Notes under the pieces: generated by a model | Seen by the model: the letters and a program-made list of their open reading frames with translations, nothing else | The model's database searches: none | Told to the model about the DNA's origin: nothing | Part shown: positions 25,776-34,572 of the stretch, in pieces | Layout: every line of letters starts with the position of its first letter | Numbering within the stretch: the first letter of the stretch is position 1 | DNA from: RH-AL1 sp965198485 | GTDB taxonomy: Bacteria; Pseudomonadota; Alphaproteobacteria; Rhizobiales; Beijerinckiaceae | Length of the DNA: 64,000 nucleotides | Reading direction: 5' to 3' | Assembly: GCA_965198485.1 (NCBI GenBank) | Contig: CBDAPQ010000005.1 | Coordinates: 1,054,001 to 1,118,000, forward strand | Program-made: the position numbers and the translations under genes

Positions 25776-28700
25776 CTATCGCGCGGAGAGAAGCGCCGCT
25801 CCGTAGGTGAAACCGCCTCCGAAAGCTGTGAGACCGATGCGCTGACCCGATCGCAGCACAGGCCAGAGGCCATCGAGGCAGATCGGGATCGTGCTCGACG
25901 AGGTGTTGCCGTGCTCGCGGATGTTGGAGGCGATGCGTTGCGGCGGCAGCCCGAGCCGCGCCGCGACGGCATCAAGGATGCGCTGGTTGGCCTGGTGCGG
26001 CACCACGAGGTCGAGGTCGCCTATTGCGCAGCCCTGCGCCGCGCAAGCGCGCAGCAGCATCTCCGCCATCGTCTTCACCGCCGAGGCGAAGACCTTGCCG
26101 CCATCCATCGCGATCACGCCATCGGCACGCGAAGTCGGCACGCTCAGGGTCGCGCCGGCTTCTCCGGCCGCCGACAGGATCGGCCGCGACAGCAGCAACG
26201 GAGCCTCGTAGCCCGGAGCGGAGGCGGCGAGCACGGTGGCGGTGGCGCCGTCGGAGAAGATCAGGCCGGTTTCGAAATCGTCGTCGTTCACCAGCGGCGT
26301 CAGCACCTCGGAGGTGATCAAGAGGACGCGAGCGTAAGGCTTGGCTTGCAGAAGGTCATAGGCGTTCTGCAGCGCGTAGAGGTAGCCGGAGCAGGCCGCC
26401 GAGATATCGTGCGCCTGGCAATCGTGGCGCCGGCCGGCCAGCGCGTGGAGGATGCGGCAGGCTAGAGAGGGCGTCGCGAGACCCGGTGTCCCTGTCGCGC
26501 AGATCAGGGCGTCGATGTCGGCGATCGAAAGGGAGGCCTTGGCGAGCGCCAAGTGGGCGGCATGCGTGCCGAGCGTGACGGCGGTCTCGCCGGGGGCGAC
26601 GCGCCAGCGCTTGGCGATGCCGGTCAGGCGCTCGATGTCGCGGGCCGTTCGCCCGGGATGACGCGCGACCAAGTCGGCGTTGAACAGGGGCTGCGAGCCG
26701 AGTTTCGTCGCCACCGAGAAGAGGCCGACCGTCACCGTCGGCTGCGCGATCCGGAGCGCCTCGCCCGTCAGGCCCACGGCCGGGAGCGCGTGACGGAAGC
26801 GGAGCGACGGCGTCGGCTCCTCGATCCGATCGTCGGCGTTCTCGCCCCGCCGCGTCGCGAGCGAAAGAAACGGGTCGCCAACCTTGACAACGTCGCCCAC
26901 CGACGCGAACAGCGCCTCGACCGTGCCGTCGGCTGGCGCTTCGTACTCGACCGCGGCCTTCACCGTCTCGAAGGTGGCGAGGAGGTCGCCCTCTCGCACG
27001 TGATCGCCGGCCGCGACATGGCACTCGAGCAGCGTCACGGTTTCGTCCGAGGGACTGCCGGCCGCGCGTACCAGGAGCACGCCATCGGGAGGGGCTGTCG
27101 TCGCCGACCAGGCGATTTCAAGGTCCAGCAAGCGGGCGGCGGCCTCGAGGACGTCGCGTGCCGAGGGCAGCACGGCGAGCTGGTTGGCATAGTTACAGGG
27201 GACGAAGGTGTCGGCGCGGGTTACGCGCGCGACGGCGACGCCAGGCGCCTTCTCGGCGACAAGCGCGACGATCTCGGCGGCGATGCCGCAGGTGCCGACG
27301 TCTTCGTGCACGACCACGAGGCGCCCCGTCTTGCGCGCGGATCGGAGCACGGCGACCTCGTCGAGCGGCGACAGGCTGCGCAGGTCGAGAACCTCGGCCG
27401 CGAGGCCGACCTGCGTGAGCCAAACCGCCGCCTTGGTGCAAAGCCTGATGCCGTTGCCGTAGGACATGAGGGTGATGTCGGTGCCGGCGCGCAGAAGCGC
27501 CGCCTCGCCGATCCGGACATCGGGGAGCCCGGCTCCCGCGGCAAGCGCCACGGTGAGGTCGTTCAACAAGGCCTTGGGATAGAAGAACAGGGTCGGGCGC
27601 CCGGACTCGAAAGCGGCATCGAGCAGCCCCCAGGCATCTGCCGCTGTCGAGGGATAGAGCACGTCGAGCCCGGGGATGTGGCAGGCGATCGCCTCGAAGG
27701 ATTGCGCATGAAAGGGACCGAGGCCCTGCCGATAGCCGCCGCTCGGCGCCATCACGATGGCTGGGCAGTCCCACTCGCCGTCGGTGCGCCAGTACAGGCT
27801 CGCCATCTCGCATACGATCTGGTTGAAGGCCAGGGGTAGGAAGTCGGCGAATTGGAGGAAGGCGACAGGGCGACCGCCCGCCAGCGCGCGGCCGACGGCC
27901 TTGCCGACGATCGTCGCCTCCGAGAGTGGCGCGTTCTCGACGCGAGCGCCGAATTCGGTCGAAAGCCCGCGCGTCACGCCGAAGACGTCGCCTTTGGGAT
28001 CCTCTATATCCTGGCCGAACAGCGTGACGCGGCCGTCGGCGCGCAGCCGCCGGCGCAGCACGTCGGCGATGGCGGCGCCCATCGCCATCACGTCGCGTTG
28101 TCCCGTTTCCTCATCGCGCCGGGGCATGCTTGGCGGCAGGTCGCGCTTGGCCGTGAGCATCGGCTTCGGCACGCGCCGGGCGTCCTGCGCGGCGGCGGCG
28201 GCGGCCTTGACCTGTGCCGACGCCACGCGCTCGATCTGCGAGACGCGATCGGGCGGGACGGAGCCGGCAACGAGCCGCGAGCGCAGCTGAGCGATCGGAT
28301 CGCGCAGGGCGAGGTTCGCCAGCTCGGCGGCCGAGCGATACTGCCGCTGATCGTCGGCATGCGTGTGATTGGTGAGGCGCTCGACGTCCATGACGACGAT
28401 TTCGGGCCCGCGCGCGATACGAGCGGATCGCACCACCTCGGCGAAAACTTGCGAGCACAAGAGCACGTCGCTGCCGTCGACGGCATGGATCGGGACTCCC
28501 ATGAAATCGGACGCCTCGAAGGTCGGCAGCGAGAAGAAGGTCTTGCCGCGCGTCGCGGTTGAGATCGCCAGCGCGTTGTTCTCTATGAGGAAGATCACCG
28601 GCAGCGCCGCGCGCACCGCCTCGGCGATGGCTTCCATCACCTCGCCCTGCTGCGTGGTACCGTCCCCGAGGCAGCACAGGACCACCGGCTGGCCATCGCG

Positions 28701-29117
28701 AGGCTTGACCTCTGCCGCGACGCCCACCGCCTGCAGAGCGTTGTTGCCGACCGGGCCGCACAAGCTCAGCACGTGACCCTCGCGCCAGCTCGCATGAGCG
28801 CTCATCTGCCGCCCGCGCGACGTCGAGGCGTCGCCGCCGAAAAGGTTGTCGAAGAACATGCGCACGGGCATGCCGCGGGCAAGCATCAGCGCCTTGTCGC
28901 GGTAATGGCAGTGCAGCCAGTCGGTAGGACGGAGGTGCGGCGCTATCGCCGCAACCGCCTCGTGGCCGGCGCCCGATACGTGGAACGAGGCGAGGCCGCG
29001 GTTCACCAGCCGCTCCTCGAGCGCATCGATCTCACGCGCCGTGACCATGTATCGGTAGAGTTCCAGTCCGCTGGCCGCGTCGATCGCCGCGCGTTCTGCC
29101 TGGGACGCCTGCAACAT
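25776..29117 (-). CDS. E1alpha-E1beta-lipoyl-KAS III fusion enzyme
   Basis: 1113 residues from ATG (a GTG one codon earlier is possible; positions below count from that codon). Residues 15-330: E1alpha of branched-chain/pyruvate dehydrogenase type, with TPP motif from 'LGDGTTQQGE' to 'IENN' (151-182). Residues 345-665: E1beta ('FGQDIEDPKGDVFGVTRGL', 'FHAQSFEAIACHIPGL'). Residues 680-757: lipoyl domain with candidate lipoylated lysine K721 in 'FETVKAAVEYEAP'. Residues 780-1114: ketoacyl-ACP synthase III with Cys910 ('SAACSGYLYA'), His1042 ('VPHQANQRI') and Asn1072 ('HGNTSSST'), the full catalytic triad. No E2 acyltransferase domain is present. Inferred reaction: decarboxylate a 2-oxoacid, load acyl onto lipoate and use it, directly or via CoA, as a starter unit for condensation with malonyl-ACP. 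No pathway partners are adjacent. Confidence 0.85.
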   Translation of the reverse strand: MLQASQAERAAIDAASGLELYRYMVTAREIDALEERLVNRGLASFHVSGAGHEAVAAIAPHLRPTDWLHCHYRDKALMLARGMPVRMFFDNLFGGDASTSRGRQMSAHASWREGHVLSLCGPVGNNALQAVGVAAEVKPRDGQPVVLCCLGDGTTQQGEVMEAIAEAVRAALPVIFLIENNALAISTATRGKTFFSLPTFEASDFMGVPIHAVDGSDVLLCSQVFAEVVRSARIARGPEIVVMDVERLTNHTHADDQRQYRSAAELANLALRDPIAQLRSRLVAGSVPPDRVSQIERVASAQVKAAAAAAQDARRVPKPMLTAKRDLPPSMPRRDEETGQRDVMAMGAAIADVLRRRLRADGRVTLFGQDIEDPKGDVFGVTRGLSTEFGARVENAPLSEATIVGKAVGRALAGGRPVAFLQFADFLPLAFNQIVCEMASLYWRTDGEWDCPAIVMAPSGGYRQGLGPFHAQSFEAIACHIPGLDVLYPSTAADAWGLLDAAFESGRPTLFFYPKALLNDLTVALAAGAGLPDVRIGEAALLRAGTDITLMSYGNGIRLCTKAAVWLTQVGLAAEVLDLRSLSPLDEVAVLRSARKTGRLVVVHEDVGTCGIAAEIVALVAEKAPGVAVARVTRADTFVPCNYANQLAVLPSARDVLEAAARLLDLEIAWSATTAPPDGVLLVRAAGSPSDETVTLLECHVAAGDHVREGDLLATFETVKAAVEYEAPADGTVEALFASVGDVVKVGDPFLSLATRRGENADDRIEEPTPSLRFRHALPAVGLTGEALRIAQPTVTVGLFSVATKLGSQPLFNADLVARHPGRTARDIERLTGIAKRWRVAPGETAVTLGTHAAHLALAKASLSIADIDALICATGTPGLATPSLACRILHALAGRRHDCQAHDISAACSGYLYALQNAYDLLQAKPYARVLLITSEVLTPLVNDDDFETGLIFSDGATATVLAASAPGYEAPLLLSRPILSAAGEAGATLSVPTSRADGVIAMDGGKVFASAVKTMAEMLLRACAAQGCAIGDLDLVVPHQANQRILDAVAARLGLPPQRIASNIREHGNTSSSTIPICLDGLWPVLRSGQRIGLTAFGGGFTYGAALLSAR

Positions 29118-29551
29118 CACGTCATCGGTCTCCGGCTCCGCAAGTCGTCCGCGACGCTACCTTCCGCGCTGGTCGTCGGCGCAGACGAGACGCCCCTCGC
29201 CGCGCTCGCAATCCGGACGCGAGGTGGCCTCCACGAACTCAGGACGGCGCCACTTGCAAGCGCCGCCATTGCGTACGTGTCTAGCCGGCTTTCGCGGCCG
29301 CAACTGCTGCCCAGTTTGCAAAAGATCGTGACGCGCAGGAGGCGCTGGCGGGGTCCGACAAGGAATTCTCACCCTGTGGTGAAGCCGACAACCGATGCGG
29401 CATGACGTGCGCCGCAAGCCTTTCGCCGGCTGCGAAGCTATAGGGACAAAATGCTTCTCACCTGCCACGTCGGCTGAGGACACGGCGAGGATCGCACTTT
29501 ATCCTGCGGTTCATTGTCAGTATGAGACGACTGCGTCCCGCCGTCTTCGCC
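29118..29551. other. Intergenic stretch, no gene recognised
   Basis: About 430 bp between the start of the E1/KAS III gene and the tRNA gene, both minus strand. It should contain the promoter of the fusion gene. Short open frames occur on both strands but show no recognisable domain, ribosome-binding site or signal peptide. Nothing else was seen. Confidence 0.5.
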
Positions 29552-29627
29552 TGGTGGAGCTGAGGGGAATCGAACCCCTGACCTCTGCAGTGCGATTGCA
29601 GCGCTCTACCATCTGAGCTACAGCCCC
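29552..29627 (-). tRNA. tRNA-Ala(CGC)
   Basis: 76 nt with the 3' CCA encoded. Read on the minus strand it begins GGGGCTGTAGCTCAG and ends with acceptor CAGCTCCACCA after the T-loop GTTCGATTC. Acceptor stem GGGGCT pairs with AGCTCC (with one G-U type pair), D-arm GCTCAGATGGTAGAGC, anticodon stem CTGCA/TGCAG, loop ATCGCAC, anticodon CGC, which reads alanine codon GCG. It lies between the fusion enzyme gene and selB and is divergent from selB. Confidence 0.95.
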
Positions 29628-29748
29628 GGCCAGGCCGCTGCATACGGCCCCTGCCGGCGGACGTCAATCGCGTCCGAGAGCCGGTGCACGACCGCCGAGC
29701 GACGCGCGCCGCGAGGCGGGCGAGCGCGCCGGAGCCCGAACCCCTCGC

Positions 29749-31698
29749 ATGCTCGTCGCCACCGCCGGCCATATCGATCACGGCAAGACCGCGCTCATCA
29801 AGGCGCTGACCGGCGTCGACGCCGACAGGCTGCCCGAAGAGAAGAAGCGCGGCATCACCGTCGACCTCGGCTTTGCCTACGTGCGCGACGCCGCTGGGCG
29901 CTCGCTCGGCTTCGTCGACGTGCCGGGCCACGAAAAGCTGGTGCGCACCATGCTCGCCGGCGCCACCGGCGTCGACTTCGTGATCCTGGTGGTGGCGGCC
30001 GACGACGGGATCATGCCGCAGACGCGCGAGCACCTCGCCATCCTCGACCTGCTCGGCATCCGCCGCGGCGTCGTCGCCCTGACCAAGATCGACAAGGTCG
30101 AGCCCGGCCGCATTGGCGCCGTCGTGGCGCAGGTGCACGCGCTGCTGGCGGATTCGGTGCTGGCCGGGGCCGCGATCCTGCCGCTCTCGGCGCACAGCGG
30201 CGACGGCATGGCGGCGCTGACGCAGGCCTTGGCCCAAGCCGCCGAAGACATGGCCGACACCGCGGCGCGGCAGGCCGGCGGCCGCTTCCGCCTCGCCGTC
30301 GATCGCGCCTTCACGCTGTCGGGCACCGGCCTGGTGGTCACCGGCTCGGTGCACGCCGGCCGGGTCGTGCCCGGCGACCGGCTGCTGCTGGCGCCGCGCG
30401 GCCGCGAGGTCCGCGTGCGCGGGCTGCGCGCCCAGAACGAGGCGGCCGAGGCCGGCGCCGCCGGCCAGCGCTGCGCGCTCAACATCGTCGGCCCGCGCGT
30501 CGAGAAGGCCGACATCGGGCGCGGCGACTGGATCGTCGATCCCGCGATCGCCGCGCCGACGTCGCGCGCCGACGTGCGCCTGCGCGTGCTGCCGGGCGAG
30601 GTGCGGGCGCTGCGGCACTGGACCCCCGTCCACGTGCACATCGGCTCGGCCGACATCTCCGGCCGCGTGGTGCTGCTCGAGGGCGGCGCGCTGGCGCCGG
30701 GCGAGACCGCGCTGGGCCAGCTCGTGCTCGACCAGCCCACGTCGGCGCTGCAGGGCGACCGCTTCGTGCTGCGCGACCAGTCCGCCCAGCGCACGATCGG
30801 CGGCGGCCGCATCGTCGACCCGCGGCCGCCGCGGCGCAACGCCCGACGGCCGGAGCGTCTCGCCTTCCTGCGCGCCTTCGACGAAGCCGACCATGGCGAC
30901 GCGCTCGACGCGCTCACGATGGTGGTCCCTGACGGGCTGGACCTCGACCATTTCGCCAGCACCCGCAACGTCGAGCCGAAGCGGCTAGACGCCCTGCTCG
31001 TCGAACGCGCGATCCTGCGCGTCGCAGTCGGCGATCAAGCGCTCGGCTTCACCGCCGCGCGCTGGGGCGAGCTGCGGGACAGCGTGCTGGCGGCGCTCGC
31101 CGCCCACGCCGCGGCCCATCCCGACAGTTTCGGCGCCACGATCGCCGAGCTGCAGCGCAGCGTGCCGCCGCCGCGGCGCTCCGCCCTCGCTGCCGCGCTC
31201 GACGCGCTGATCGCCGACGCGGCGGTGGTGCGCTTCGGCCAGCTCCTGCACCTTGCCGGCCACGCCGTCACGCTGAGCCTCGATGAGGCGAACCTGTGGC
31301 ACGAGATCGCGCAGGTGCTGCGCCCCGCCGCGCTCGACCCGCCGCGGCTGTCCGCCCTCGCCGAGCGTCTCCGCTTGGCCGAGGAGGAGATCAAGCCGCT
31401 GCTCGAAAAGCTGGCGCGCATGGGCGAGCTGCGCCGCGTGTCCAAGGTCTACTTCGTCCTGCCCGATGTCGTCGCCGCGCTGGCGGTGAACGCGCAGGCC
31501 TGCGCGCAGGCGCACCCCGACGCGATCCTCACCGTCGGCCAGTTCCGCGAGGCCACCGGCATCAGCCGCCACGCGACGATGCCGGTGCTGGAGTTCTTCG
31601 ATCGCGTCGGCTTCACCCGCCGCCACCAGGACGGTCGCCGCATTCGCGTAGAGCCGGACACGATTTTCGCGCCGGCGGGGAAGTCCGAGGCCGCTTAG
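29749..31698 (+). CDS. selB: Selenocysteine-specific elongation factor SelB
   Basis: 649 residues. SelB is an EF-Tu-like GTPase that delivers Sec-tRNA to UGA codons by binding the SECIS hairpin. G-motifs: 'AGHIDHGKTALIKALTG' (G1, residues 6-22), 'KKRGITVDLGFAYV' (G2), 'DVPGHEKLVRTMLAG' (G3) and 'ALTKIDKVE' (G4). EF-Tu-like beta-barrel domains follow, then four winged-helix repeats in the last 260 residues ('FGATIAELQRSVPPPRRSAL', 'LRLAEEEIKPLLEKLARMGE', 'LTVGQFREATGISRHATMPV'), which bind the SECIS RNA. selA, selD and tRNA-Sec are not in the window. Start ATG chosen from the conserved N-terminus. Confidence 0.95.
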   Translation: MLVATAGHIDHGKTALIKALTGVDADRLPEEKKRGITVDLGFAYVRDAAGRSLGFVDVPGHEKLVRTMLAGATGVDFVILVVAADDGIMPQTREHLAILDLLGIRRGVVALTKIDKVEPGRIGAVVAQVHALLADSVLAGAAILPLSAHSGDGMAALTQALAQAAEDMADTAARQAGGRFRLAVDRAFTLSGTGLVVTGSVHAGRVVPGDRLLLAPRGREVRVRGLRAQNEAAEAGAAGQRCALNIVGPRVEKADIGRGDWIVDPAIAAPTSRADVRLRVLPGEVRALRHWTPVHVHIGSADISGRVVLLEGGALAPGETALGQLVLDQPTSALQGDRFVLRDQSAQRTIGGGRIVDPRPPRRNARRPERLAFLRAFDEADHGDALDALTMVVPDGLDLDHFASTRNVEPKRLDALLVERAILRVAVGDQALGFTAARWGELRDSVLAALAAHAAAHPDSFGATIAELQRSVPPPRRSALAAALDALIADAAVVRFGQLLHLAGHAVTLSLDEANLWHEIAQVLRPAALDPPRLSALAERLRLAEEEIKPLLEKLARMGELRRVSKVYFVLPDVVAALAVNAQACAQAHPDAILTVGQFREATGISRHATMPVLEFFDRVGFTRRHQDGRRIRVEPDTIFAPAGKSEAA

Positions 31699-31708
31699 CC
31701 GCTCGGTC

Positions 31709-31830
31709 CGTCTTTCCGGGGCGAGCCGAAGGCAAGAGCGCGGAACCCATGACAAACGTGGCCTAAGGACGAAGCGGCATCTCCACCGCCTCTCCGGCAC
31801 CGGCGTTGTCATGGGTTCCGGAGGTCGCCG
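31709..31830. repeat. Palindromic repeat family A, copy 1
   Basis: Left arm beginning CGTCTTTCCGGGGCGAGC and continuing through GAACCCATG; right arm begins with CATGGGTTCCGG (31810-31821). The arms are inverted and share the core GGAACCCATG. The same design occurs at 33956, 40798 and 45058, always between genes. It lies just after selB. Confidence 0.7.
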
Positions 31831-31996
31831 CGGTGGTCACGTTCCTGTGCTCGAAGAACGCCTCCTCGTGAACAGCGCTAACTACCGGGTCGACGGCGGC
31901 TCCGTCGCGACGGTCTGACACGGCGGCTCGCCTTACGGCCGGCTCGGCCTTGGCTTAGCCGCAAGGCGATCGAACCACTCGAAGGCGCAACCCCAC

Positions 31997-33877
31997 GTGA
32001 GATTGAGACGTCCGCCGGCCCCCGACAGGGCCGCCGCCATCAGCGAGCATGGCGCCATCGGCAACCTGCGCGCCATCGCGCTGGTCTCGACCGTCGGCAC
32101 CATCGACTATCTCTGCCACCCCTATCTCGACTCGCCGAGCGTGTTCTGCGCTCTCCTCGATCCGCAGAAAGGCGGCCTGTTCTCGATCCGCCCGGCGGGG
32201 GACGAGGCGAGCTGGACCACGCGGCAGATCTACATTCCCGACACCAACGTCCTCGTCACCCGGTTCATGAATCACGAGGCGGTCATGGAAGTGACGGACT
32301 ACATGCCCATCCTCACGAAGGAAGGGCCGCGCAGCGCCGTCGTGCGCCGCGTCGCCTGCATCCGTGGTACGGTCGAAGTGTGCATGCGCTGCGAGCCGCG
32401 CTTCGACTACGGGCGCGACGGGTTGCCCAAGGTGGTGCTCTCGGGCGATGCCGCCGTGTTCACGCCGAACAAGGCGACGGTGTCGGGACCGTTGCGGCTG
32501 CGCGGCGACGTCGCGCTCGTCAAGGAGAAGGGTGCCGTCACCGCCGGCTTCACCGTCGAGGAGGGGAGCCTCGTCAGCTTCGTGCTGGAATGCGGCCACG
32601 AACTGCCGAGCGAGGCGCACGAGCCGGAAGCCTTCATCAAGCATTCCTTCGAGCAGACCATCGCCTACTGGCAAAGCTGGTCGGCGCATTCCTCCTACAA
32701 GGGGCGCTGGCGCGAATACGTGATGCGCTCCGCCCTGGTGCTGAAGCTGCTCTGCTCGGCCGAACACGGCTCGATCGCCGCGGCCGCCACCTTCGGTCTG
32801 CCCGAAGAGGCCGGCGGCGGCCGCAACTGGGACTATCGCTTCTGCTGGATCCGAGACGCCGCCTTCGCGACCTTCGCGCTGATCCGGCTCGGCTATACCA
32901 GCGAGGCCCGGCGCTTCAACGAATGGGTCGCCGACCGTGCCGACGCCAGCGAAGCCGGCGACCTGCAGATCCTCTACCGGCTCGACGGCACCAGCGAGGC
33001 CGACGAGACCTCGCTCGACCATCTCGCCGGCTATCGCGGCTCGACGCCGGTGCGCATCGGCAACGCCGCCGCCTCGCAGCTGCAGCTCGACATCTACGGC
33101 GCGCTCATGGATTCGAGCTACCTCTCCGACAAGTACGGCGAATCCGTCACCTACGGCGCCTGGGAGCGCACCACCCGGACGCTGAACTGGATCTGCAGGA
33201 ACTGGGATCAGCCCGACGAGGGCATCTGGGAGATCCGCGGCGAACGCCGGCACTTCCTCTCGTCGCGGCTGATGTGCTGGGTCGCGTTGGACCGCGGCCT
33301 GCGCATGGCGCAGAAGCGCTCGCTGCCTAGCGAGAACGCGGGCGTCTGGGAGAAGAACCGCTCGCTGATCTACCGCGACATCCACGAGAACTTCTGGTGC
33401 GAGGCGCGCGGCGCCTTCACCCAGTACAAGGGCGGCTCGACGCTCGATGCCTCGACGCTGCTGATGCCGCTGATGCGGTTCATCACGCCGCACGACCCGC
33501 GCTGGCTCTCCACGCAGCGGGTCATCGAGCGCGAGTTGAGCTCCGACGTGCTGGTGCGACGCTACGAGACCGGCGGCGGCGGCAGCGTGGACGGGCTCGA
33601 CGGCGAAGAAGGCGCGTTCACGCCGTGCAGCTTCTGGCTGGTCGAGTGCCTGGCGCGCTCGGGCAACATCCGCCGAGCCCGCCTGCATTTCGAGAAGCTC
33701 GTCTCCTACGCCAACGATCTCGGCCTGTTCTCGGAGGAGATCGGGCCCGGCGGCGAGCAGCTCGGCAACACGCCGCAGGCGCTCACCCACCTCGCCCTGA
33801 TCAGCGCCGCCCACACGCTCGACGCCGTGCTCGACAAGCAGGACGCGCCGACGGACAGCTGGCGGCAGTACGGTTGA
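31997..33877 (+). CDS. GH15 glucoamylase/trehalase-like glycosidase
   Basis: 626 residues from GTG. No signal peptide, so cytoplasmic. The N-terminal beta-sandwich starts with 'GAIGNLRAIALVSTVGTIDY' and 'FDSPSVFCALLD'-like 'YLDSPSVFCALLDPQKGG'. The (alpha/alpha)6 barrel has 'GRNWDYRFCWIRDAAFATFA', a family hallmark. Candidate catalytic acids are the glutamates in 'EGIWEIRGERRHF' and 'FSEEIGPGGEQLGN'. Bacterial proteins of this architecture are described as glucoamylase- or trehalase-like; the substrate is not determined by sequence alone. Palindromic repeats flank the gene on both sides. Confidence 0.88.
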   Translation: MRLRRPPAPDRAAAISEHGAIGNLRAIALVSTVGTIDYLCHPYLDSPSVFCALLDPQKGGLFSIRPAGDEASWTTRQIYIPDTNVLVTRFMNHEAVMEVTDYMPILTKEGPRSAVVRRVACIRGTVEVCMRCEPRFDYGRDGLPKVVLSGDAAVFTPNKATVSGPLRLRGDVALVKEKGAVTAGFTVEEGSLVSFVLECGHELPSEAHEPEAFIKHSFEQTIAYWQSWSAHSSYKGRWREYVMRSALVLKLLCSAEHGSIAAAATFGLPEEAGGGRNWDYRFCWIRDAAFATFALIRLGYTSEARRFNEWVADRADASEAGDLQILYRLDGTSEADETSLDHLAGYRGSTPVRIGNAAASQLQLDIYGALMDSSYLSDKYGESVTYGAWERTTRTLNWICRNWDQPDEGIWEIRGERRHFLSSRLMCWVALDRGLRMAQKRSLPSENAGVWEKNRSLIYRDIHENFWCEARGAFTQYKGGSTLDASTLLMPLMRFITPHDPRWLSTQRVIERELSSDVLVRRYETGGGGSVDGLDGEEGAFTPCSFWLVECLARSGNIRRARLHFEKLVSYANDLGLFSEEIGPGGEQLGNTPQALTHLALISAAHTLDAVLDKQDAPTDSWRQYG

Positions 33878-33955
33878 GCCAGGACATGGGATACCGCGGC
33901 GCCGCAGGGAGACGCTAGAGTCGATCCCGGCGAAGAGGAGCCGACGACGTCGTGT

Positions 33956-34093
33956 CGTCTGCCCCGGGGCGAGCGAAGCGAGAGCCCGAGACCCATGTCA
34001 CCGCGCTTGCGGGATCGAGCGACATCATTCCGCCCCTCTGTCGACCACGTTGTCTTGGAGTCCGGGCTCGCCTTCGGCGCCACGGAAAAGACG
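33956..34093. repeat. Palindromic repeat family A, copy 2
   Basis: Starts with CGTCTGCCCCGGGGCGAGCG and a GAGACCCATG core; the opposite arm is GTCCGGGCTCGCC ... GGAAAAGACG near 34060-34093. It is the same design as the copies at 31709 and 40798 and lies after the GH15 gene. The rest of 33878-34135 shows nothing else. Confidence 0.65.
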
Positions 34094-34135
34094 GACGCGG
34101 CGTGGCCATGGGGGTCTTTTCTGCCGGCATGAGCC

Positions 34136-34306
34136 CTAATGCGGTAGACGCAGCCGGTGTTCGGGAAGCCGCAGCCGCGCCAGCGTGTCGACCGGCACCC
34201 TGCGAAGATCGTCGACCTCGACGCGGGTCATCGCGATCTTCTGCCGTACCTCCTCGAGCCGGTGGGAAAGGTCGTCCAGCAGGTGGCTTACGCGTTGATG
34301 TTCCAT
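34136..34306 (-). CDS. Small helical hypothetical protein (56 aa)
   Basis: ATG at 34306 to TAG at 34136 encodes 56 residues beginning 'MEHQRVSHLLDDLSHRLEEV' and ending in 'RLRLPH'. The sequence is strongly amphipathic-helical with heptad-like leucines, reads as authentic coding (charged, balanced, no low complexity) and is preceded by a GAGGG a few bases upstream. It is divergent from the MRJP-like gene. Function unknown; it could be a small regulator or coiled-coil protein. No homolog recognised. Confidence 0.45.
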   Translation of the reverse strand: MEHQRVSHLLDDLSHRLEEVRQKIAMTRVEVDDLRRVPVDTLARLRLPEHRLRLPH

Positions 34307-34572
34307 GCGCCCTCGGAGAGTTCGCCGACACGCTGGGGCCTGCCACCGCTGGATCGTGGCGTGGCGCCGCGCATCGCTTGGTAGTGCGGCAATCGGTCTC
34401 CCTCACTTCGGGATCGTTGTCGCTAACAAAGGTTGCGGGTGTCAAAAGAACTTGTCGATCTTCTGTCGGAGGGTTCGGGTCGGTCTTCGGGATCCGCGAA
34501 CTCAATGCGATGAACCACGGGGGATGCGCAGCATTCGGTGAGGGTCCGTGCCCATTCACATCGAGAGCCCCG

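Noticed and set aside
31699..31996. tRNA-Sec next to selB
   Set aside because: The region holds a palindromic repeat only; no cloverleaf with an extended acceptor stem was found.
31955..33814. A 619-codon open frame on the minus strand opposite the GH15 gene
   Set aside because: It is antisense to a well-supported gene, has no recognisable domain and is explained by GC-rich codon bias.
33952..34572. Long N-terminal extension of the MRJP-like protein
   Set aside because: It runs through a palindromic repeat and a divergent small gene; the signal peptide begins at 34573.
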